Origin: Ulota crispa
Taxonomy: Eukaryota; Streptophyta; Bryopsida; Orthotrichales; Orthotrichaceae
Length of the DNA: 64,000 nt
Direction: 5' to 3'
Assembly (NCBI GenBank): GCA_963920765.1
Contig: OY987243.1
Span: forward strand, 20,765,419-20,829,418
A program made the translations under genes and the position numbers. Positions within the stretch are counted from its first letter, which is position 1. Each line of letters begins with the position of its first letter. Positions 57,592 through 64,000 of the stretch are shown here, piece by piece. The notes beneath the pieces were generated by a model. The model did no database searches. It saw only the letters and a list, made by a program, of their open reading frames with translations, and was not told the origin of the DNA.

Positions 57592-58518
57592 CCCCTAAAG
57601 GATCATGGCCTTTATTTTGTCAGAAGACACTCAAAATTGCCACCTCTATGGCAAAGAGTAAAAAAGTTTGAAAATTGGTCTTTTTGCATATCTAATCGTA
57701 GGATCCTGTACTAAATTACTATAAGAATGTGTCATACAAAACTCAAGAACTTTGACCGTACAAGTTGGAAGATATATTTGCATATAAAAAGTAAAAAACA
57801 GCTTTTTTTGCACCTTGCATGACTAGATTATTTAACTTTGAACGTTTTTAACTTAAAACTTTTGCACCACAGAGTTTGGAATTCTATTTTTGCATGGTGG
57901 GAAGTTGAGTTGGTAAGCTTGGGAAAAAAAACAAAACAAAAAATAATTAATTTTCATTCTTAAAAAAAACATTAGGCAGAAGAATGTATGAGATTGAACT
58001 AAAATTTAAATTGCTAATAACCTTGCAATGGAATCGAAATGCAATGATTCCAATGGTTAGATTGTTCTAGAAAGCAAACTTCACCCTCTCCAAGAATTTA
58101 TTTTGAAAAATTGTTAAAATTGCATTCAAAAATGAAGTTTATAAGTTATTTTTTCAAGAAGATGCTAGAATTGCCCAAAAAAACAAGATTGTCCATAACT
58201 TTCTCATAACTAGTCCAAATGGAATGAATCAAAGCTCTAGATGTAAACAAAGATATAATCTATGAGAAAAAAAAATTAAACTTTTTTTTCAAGTTTTTAT
58301 AAGAATTTTATTTGCTGCCTAGAGTCCCCAAATTTGTGCTTATTTGGGCATAACTTTTGCTCCCTGGCATCAATTGGAATAAAAATTAGATGCCCATGCA
58401 GATCTTTGAATTCTCCATCTTTAATAAAAGTTTCATAAAATCATGCAAAGTAGTTTGGCCATAGGTACATGCCCAAAATCCCATTTGTCCGTTGAACAAA
58501 CAATTGGTTCTTTAGGGG
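57592..58518. mobile_element. Long TTAA-flanked element (927 bp)
   Basis: TTAA at 57588-57591 and 58519-58522. Ends CCCCTAAAGGATCATGG and CCCCTAAAGAACCAATTG. The interior is the inverse of 33885-34801. Confidence 0.85.
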
Positions 58519-58522
58519 TTAA

Positions 58523-58764
58523 CCCTTGAGCGCCCAGGCCATAGTCACCAAAATGCAAACCTAGTCACACTCAATCCAACTAATCTATCATGATGAACGA
58601 GATCCATAAAATCCAACCAAATGGATTGGTAGGGGACATAGGCCCAAAATTATAGGAAAAAAGGACACATGATTTGTCTTTATTGATGAAAAGATTATAA
58701 CAGTCAAACATGGAACTTTTTCAATTGTGAGAGGCAATATTTGGGGCTGTGGGGCGCTCAGGGG
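58523..58764. mobile_element. Short TTAA-flanked MITE (242 bp) abutting the previous element
   Basis: Starts CCCTTGAGCGCCCAGG directly after the TTAA that ends 57592-58518. The right end is the complement of CCCCTGAGCGCCCC, then TTAA (58765-58768). Confidence 0.85.
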
Positions 58765-58768
58765 TTAA

Positions 58769-59526
58769 AAATTAAAGAATTTATTTCAAAGTGTGAATCA
58801 AAGGGATTTGAATTATTAAAAGCAACTTCATTAACTAATCTCAATAACTCTATTAACTCTTATTATTAGATATTGTTTAGTTTCTATTAGATATTGTTTA
58901 GTTTCTTAGATTTTTACAAATTTAGTATAGAAATTTGCAATTATTAAGTGCACTTTTTTTTTATCACATGCACAATATATGCTCAATGTTGAATGAGTTT
59001 CTTTTGGGATATATTAGTATAATGGGAATTGTGTTGTAGTTTTAGAAGGCACTAAAACAAATATTGCATATTGTTCTTTGGAGGGTTATATTTTTCTTAT
59101 ATCTTATGGTAGCCCAAAGAAAATGGGCCATTTAATTGAAACGAGAATGCTTGATTTTATGACAATGTTACATATGTTGAGTTTTTGTTTAAGTTTGTAG
59201 CAGAATTTACCACTTAATTATTTTGCTTTTACAATTTAATGAATATGATGAATTTTGGATTTTTAATTGTTTTTTCTTATAGAAGGTACTAGAAAGGATT
59301 TCATTATAAATCACTTGTATATAGCGCATAAAATAGTTTGCTTTTATATGTGATGCTTCTTTATCATAAAAATGATATGTGTGTTTTGAATACATTTTTT
59401 TGATTTGGACATTTCATGATGGTGGATTTTTGAATTCATTGTATCCCATATGTGGAGTTTATCTTCAAACCAAACATCAATAGTAGTGTACTTGTCATAA
59501 AAGAATTCGCAACAGTATCGGTATCA
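58769..59526. other. AT-rich intergenic, no feature seen
   Basis: Small tandem of ttagatattgtttagtttct near 58865-58905. Nothing else recognised. Confidence 0.3.
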
Positions 59527-59934
59527 GGGAATTGATATGTGCACACCGAGGAGTTGATATTTGCACACCCCCTGGGAAGTGATTTATAGATTTCCACCAT
59601 CCAAAAGTTGAATTTGAGAATGATTTCAGATTTGGTTTTTGAAACCATGATTTACTCTAGAATCATAAAAGAAGTTGCAATTGAACAGCACCCCATGAAA
59701 AAACTTAGCTAGGGGAAAAAGTGTTATTTTTACTCTTGTTTATAAAAGAAGATAAACTTTTTCATTGGGTATTGTTCAATTGCAACATTTTTTATGGTTC
59801 TCAAGTAAACCATGGTCTCTTGGTCCAAATCTAAATTCAAAGTTCTCAAATTCAAATTTTTGATGGTAAAAGTCTATAATTTACCTCCAATGGGGTGTGC
59901 AAATATCAACCCCGGTGTGCACATATCAATTCCC
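59527..59934. mobile_element. GGGAATTGATATGTGCACACC MITE
   Basis: Inverted ends GGGAATTGATATGTGCACAC. The inner gatatttgcacacc box is also inverted. Flanks only weakly similar. Confidence 0.75.
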
Positions 59935-60233
59935 TAGTATTAAAGTTGTAGACATTCTATGTTATTGTTTGCCATTTTTAATAAATGGAATATCAATACT
60001 ATTTTCTCAAACTTTGGAAAATGACATTATGTAAAGATTTGAAACGTACTCAATGGACATGTATATATTTCAATTTCGTACATTTAATAGTCAATGAAAT
60101 TATACAAAGCAATCACATCAGCCTTCAAAGTTGCCAAAGTAATAAACTAACTTGCAAATGGTGAAAAAGGTTCTATTCCTGCAAATAAACTGATGTTTTT
60201 AATCCAAAAATTTGATTATATGTTTCATCTTAA

Positions 60234-61170
60234 TCCCTAAACGCCCAATTGTCCCCCCGAGGGATAGTTGAGATTTTGGGCAAGCATCTATAGCTAATTT
60301 AATTTTTGTGATTTTTTAAAACTTTTATTGAAAGTGGGGAATTCCAAGACCTACTCGGGAATCTCATTTTTTTGTCATTTTGACATTTGACGAAGAAGTT
60401 ATGCAAGAATTTTTGTTCCTTGAGGGAGGGAGGGAGGGCAATCCAAGCAACCCAAAAACTTCTTAAAATTTTTATTTAAAAATAAAAATCTAAAATTGGT
60501 TCTTTAGATTTTTCCATATGTGGGAAGCTTTGAATCATTCAACTTAAATCGATGAGATGAAAGTTATGAGATGTTTTAGTTTGTGGGCAAATATGGATTC
60601 TCTACTCTAAAATACACTTTGAAGTCCTTTATTTTTCACAATTTTTAATATTTTGGAAAAAAAAAATTAAACCTAAGGAAGTAGATTGTCTATCACAACA
60701 TTATAACTGTTGGGATTTTCATTTTTTCATTTTAATAATTAGACTCATAACAATTTAGTGATTTGACTCATTCTTTACTTCTTTTTACTTACTATGTTCC
60801 CCCATGTGTTGTATAGTTCCAATTGATTTGAAATTTCTCCCACACATACCTAACTTGGTGTGCAACATGGAAAAAATAAACCTCAACTTTGTGTAGAGTA
60901 TTTTTTTTCATGTAAGTGTGGACAAAGGCTTCTGAAATATTTTTGGACAGCACAAAAAGGAGCCTTTTTTTTCACTTCAGATGGAAATATCTCCCTCCTC
61001 TCCATCTAAAATGACTTGATTTTTTGCCACAAGTACCTCTTCTAGTCTAAGACAAGATCATACAGTTGAATTTGCAAAACAAATCTTATTTCCTACTTTT
61101 CTACTAATTCTCCCCAAAGTGGCAGTTAATAGTGACTTTCACTAGAGAAAACTGCTTGGGCCTTTAGGGG
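60234..61170. mobile_element. Long TTAA-flanked element (937 bp)
   Basis: TTAA at 60230-60233 and 61171-61174. Ends TCCCTAAACGCCCAATTG and CCCCTAAAGGCCCAAG. The interior inversely matches 26924-27855. Confidence 0.85.
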
Positions 61171-61174
61171 TTAA

Positions 61175-61770
61175 CCTATTAAAGTTTGGTCGATCAATTT
61201 CTGGTCAATTTTGTCTCATTTTAGTTGGTAGGGAGAGAATGTCAAGGAACTTGAGGATGCAGCAAAGTGGACAAGTGTAGGCAATTAGGAATTCCATAGC
61301 TTGGAACAAAAATCAATTTTTGTAAAGCTCCCACATGGTCAGGGCATTGGAGAAACTCAAGAAATACTTGCTGCCAAAATACAGAAACAAATGTAGAAAG
61401 ATGGTCATAACCCATAAAGATTGAATACTTGTACGCGTTCCCAAGAATCTAGGTTTTCCCTAAACCCATCATCACCCTAAAGAATTGCCACATGGTCCAT
61501 TAAGCAATAAGAAAGAACAATCCATAAAGAAATACGATTCATCATTGTAAATTTTGCCGCATTTGTGCAAAAACGCATACATGTACATTTTAACCCACCT
61601 GCAAACAAAATCAAACATAAAAAATGATGCATATCCAAAAACCATGCATGACATTGCTATCCGTACGGCTAGATCTTTTGTAGACATTTATATTCTTTGT
61701 TAGTATGAATTTTTCCAAAACACTAAAAAACATCTTGCCCACCCCAAAATTGACCATGGACCTTAATGGG
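61175..61770. mobile_element. Divergent TTAA-flanked element sharing a target site
   Basis: Starts CCTATTAAAGTTTGGTCG right after the TTAA of the preceding element. It ends as the complement of CCCATTAAGGTCCATGGTC, then TTAA (61771-61774). Short, imperfect inverted ends; no palindromic body. Confidence 0.45.
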
Positions 61771-61774
61771 TTAA

Positions 61775-63007
61775 TCAACAACTTGATTTCAAATCAGACT
61801 TTTTAAATCTGTTTTGAAAATATGCACAAGGTTTATTTAAAAAAATAATATTGCTTTACAATGTTTTATTTCATAATTTTTAATTTAATTTCAATTGTTT
61901 AGTATTCTATTATTTTGTACCAAAACTTGATTGTGAGTTTGTGAAATTAAAATTCCTAACGTGTTAATTTCTTTTGACCAAATGTGCTAGATTGTAACTT
62001 CTAAGATCTAGTTTTTACTATGCTCATAAAGATTTACAAAAAGTCAAAAAGTATACTGTAGGTTGATAGCAGATTTGGCATAAAATAATTCCCCAAAATT
62101 TTGCCTAATAATTCTATAAATTATTCTTCAAAAGTGCCCAATATCAAACAAATAAAAAATTGAAATTTCAAATATTACAAAAGTCATTAAGCTTACTAAC
62201 AATGGAAGGTCAAGGTTGATTCCAAGAGGGCTCAATCTACTGCAACTTTTATATCAAGGGCTAATTTTAAAAAGTGGAAGATGCTTAAAAAAAGGCTTAA
62301 CTCTACTAAAAAATTTAGTTGAATGCCAAATAATGACAACTTTTTTTGAAAGTGCCTTATCTTGTTTAATTATAAAATCAAATGTCTAATTGGGTTTTTC
62401 TCAAAAAATAATTGATTTGGTAGAGACTTGCTGAATCTGCTCCCAACCTACAGTAGTGTTTAATTAAATTTGAAGTGAAGAGTTCAATTAAATTTGAAGT
62501 GAAGAGTTCACTCTTCACAACCATGATTACAAAATATAAAACAGCATTTAAACTGAATTTACATGATGTGAATTTATATTATAATATGCAATTATGCATC
62601 TAAAATGAAAGATATATGAAACATCTGATTTTTTTAAACAATTTGTTTTAGTTTTTCTTCCAAGGTTTTCATTAAGATCCAATATTTACCAAAGATCTAA
62701 TATTATTAATTTATGTCTTAGAAGATGTACAATTCAACACATTTTTGACTTCGACATTATGTGCATGGGCTCCATCTTTTTCAAGAGAAGTCCTTGCTCC
62801 TTTGCCTTGTCCTACGAATGTGGTCCACTCTCTTTTGCTCTATCCAAGGGAATTGCCCCCGCCCCTCCCTTATTTTTTTGCTATAGGGCGAATACTACAC
62901 TTGACACTTTCCCACATCTATATATTTTTTGGTTTTTTAAAACTAAATAGCTTATGACACATTTGGGGCAGTAACTCCTTGTATAACCCTAATAGGCCCA
63001 TCTTTAA
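61775..63007. other. Very AT-rich intergenic stretch
   Basis: Contains a 24-bp tandem duplication at 62462-62509. No gene or element ends recognised. Confidence 0.35.
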
Positions 63008-63237
63008 CCCTTAAGCGTCTCAGTAATAAGATCTTGTCTTTGGGTCCCACAACTTGATCTCGTTTTTTCTTTTAATTTCTACAATGAAAACAATTGTGGC
63101 TGATCCTCATCAACAAAGAAGGCAGTTCTTTTTCAAATCCTACGGTCACTTTTTCTGGAAGTAATTTTTCAAGCTCTAGTGGCCATTAAACCCACCATTT
63201 TCTCCTAAACCCTAAAACAACTCTGGACGCTCAGGGG
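63008..63237. mobile_element. Short TTAA-flanked MITE (230 bp)
   Basis: TTAA at 63004-63007 and 63238-63241. Ends CCCTTAAGCGTCTCAG and CCCCTGAGCGTCCAGAG. Confidence 0.8.
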
Positions 63238-63241
63238 TTAA

Positions 63242-63953
63242 AAGCATGTCTATCATTACACATTAAGGATTTAACATTTATCATACTTGGATGATAAGGG
63301 CTATAGGCCCCTCAAATATTCTCATGGCACTTGATGCTAAAACTAAAGGGACAAACAATGGTCCTTCAAAACATGATTCATCTTAAGTTTAGTGAACTTT
63401 ATACAACATTCTACTTGGTGATTGGTCAAATGATTATTTACGGGACACATTTGGTGAGCAAAGGTGAAGGACAAATTTTTTGAGAATCATTCAAAAAAAT
63501 GCAACCCTTTAGCGCATTAGATGTGACGAGCAACAGTGGAGATGTTGTTACAAACTCAACCACGCTTAGAATCACAAGTGGGAGACTGGGAGTATCTATC
63601 CTGCTCTCCAACTGCCACGAAGTTGAAGCTGAATTACCAACTTACCAAACGAATCATAGTAAGTAACTAGTTTGACTTTTGGGCAATATCAAAGGCGTGG
63701 ACACTGGACAGCTGTAGCACCAAAGCAGGGTCAATGCAGACAGGGCAAGAAGATTCTCGTTTCCCTTCACTGGTTGGCTGGTGGACCGAGTCCTTCTGTT
63801 CCGCTGCACCTCCCCCACAAAATCCCTGCTCAAATCCTGCCATTCATCCGCCGTCTTCGGTCAGCGTGCATGAATGGATTCACCGCCTCTCCCTGCTATG
63901 GTAGTATGGCTCTGCTTCAGCTTACACCGACCTCCTTTGCAGTTACAGAGTAA
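63242..63953. other. Intergenic, GC-richer toward the window edge
   Basis: 63560-63950 is GC-richer, with a 93-codon plus-strand open frame (63672-63953) of no recognised family. It could be the edge of a gene lying beyond the window. Confidence 0.3.
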
Positions 63954-64000
63954 GAGCATCTTCAGCCAATCTTCAAAATTTCATCCTTGGGAAACGGAGT
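63954..64000 (+). mobile_element. Possible left end of a Harbinger-like MITE
   Basis: TAA (63951-63953) followed by GAGCATCTTCAGCCAATC, matching the GAGCATC family termini. The rest lies outside the window. Confidence 0.4.

Noticed and set aside
63672-63953. 93-codon open frame near the window end
   Set aside because: No recognisable domain, and codon use cannot be judged over so short a stretch; left as unassigned.
1-64000. LTR retroelement or virus-like remnants
   Set aside because: No reverse transcriptase, integrase, capsid or long-terminal-repeat structure was recognised anywhere; the repeats seen are DNA-type inverted-repeat elements.

Overview
The window is nuclear DNA of a green plant (streptophyte). 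Five spliced genes have GT-AG introns and plant-type products: two PR-10/Bet v 1 proteins, a plant START-like protein, a Rab geranylgeranyl transferase alpha subunit with the plant-style insert and leucine-rich repeats, and a plastid iron superoxide dismutase of the FSD3 type. Exons are GC-rich and intergenic DNA is very AT-rich. The two-domain PR-10 architecture and the low-gene-density, MITE-rich landscape suggest a non-seed lineage (bryophyte, lycophyte, fern or charophyte), but I cannot name the species. No tRNA, rRNA, CRISPR array, LTR element or virus-like element was recognised.

Layout. 1-12.7 kb: a field of short inverted-repeat DNA elements with no gene found. 12.7-24.8 kb: two tandem minus-strand genes for double Bet v 1 domain proteins (12740-14262 and 22375-24839), separated by chains of MITEs. 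25-35 kb: more MITEs, including a GC-rich near-perfect palindrome upstream of the second PR-10 gene. 35.2-37.6 kb: a three-exon minus-strand START-like gene. 38.9-42.5 kb: a 3.55-kb CACTA element with a 3-bp target duplication. 45.8-49.5 kb (+): an eight-exon RabGGT alpha gene. 51.8-53.1 kb (-): a two-exon FeSOD gene convergent with it. 53.9-64 kb: AT-rich DNA with further MITEs and no recognised gene.

The mobile fraction sorts into families that recur across the window. There are TTAA-flanked elements with CCC termini (piggyBac- or Kolobok-like; about nineteen whole or partial copies). There are TA-flanked AGGTAG elements, TAA-flanked GAGCATC elements, two families with 9-bp target duplications, ACACCATATT foldbacks, and full and miniature CACTA elements. 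Many sit end to end, sharing target sites, or are nested.

The most interesting signals are these. (1) A ~160-bp element family has all four recognised copies inside introns. In FeSOD it makes up essentially the whole intron, flanked by a duplicated CAG/GT splice context; in the START-like gene it sits at the same 9-nt offset from the donor. This looks like intron birth by a transposon (introner-like). (2) The FeSOD has Asn in place of the metal-ligand Asp of the DVWEHAYY signature. (3) The PR-10 genes are in-frame fusions of two Bet v 1 domains, each half keeping the classical PR-10 phase-1 intron. (4) The TTAA/CCC family is an unusual, very abundant element type for a plant.
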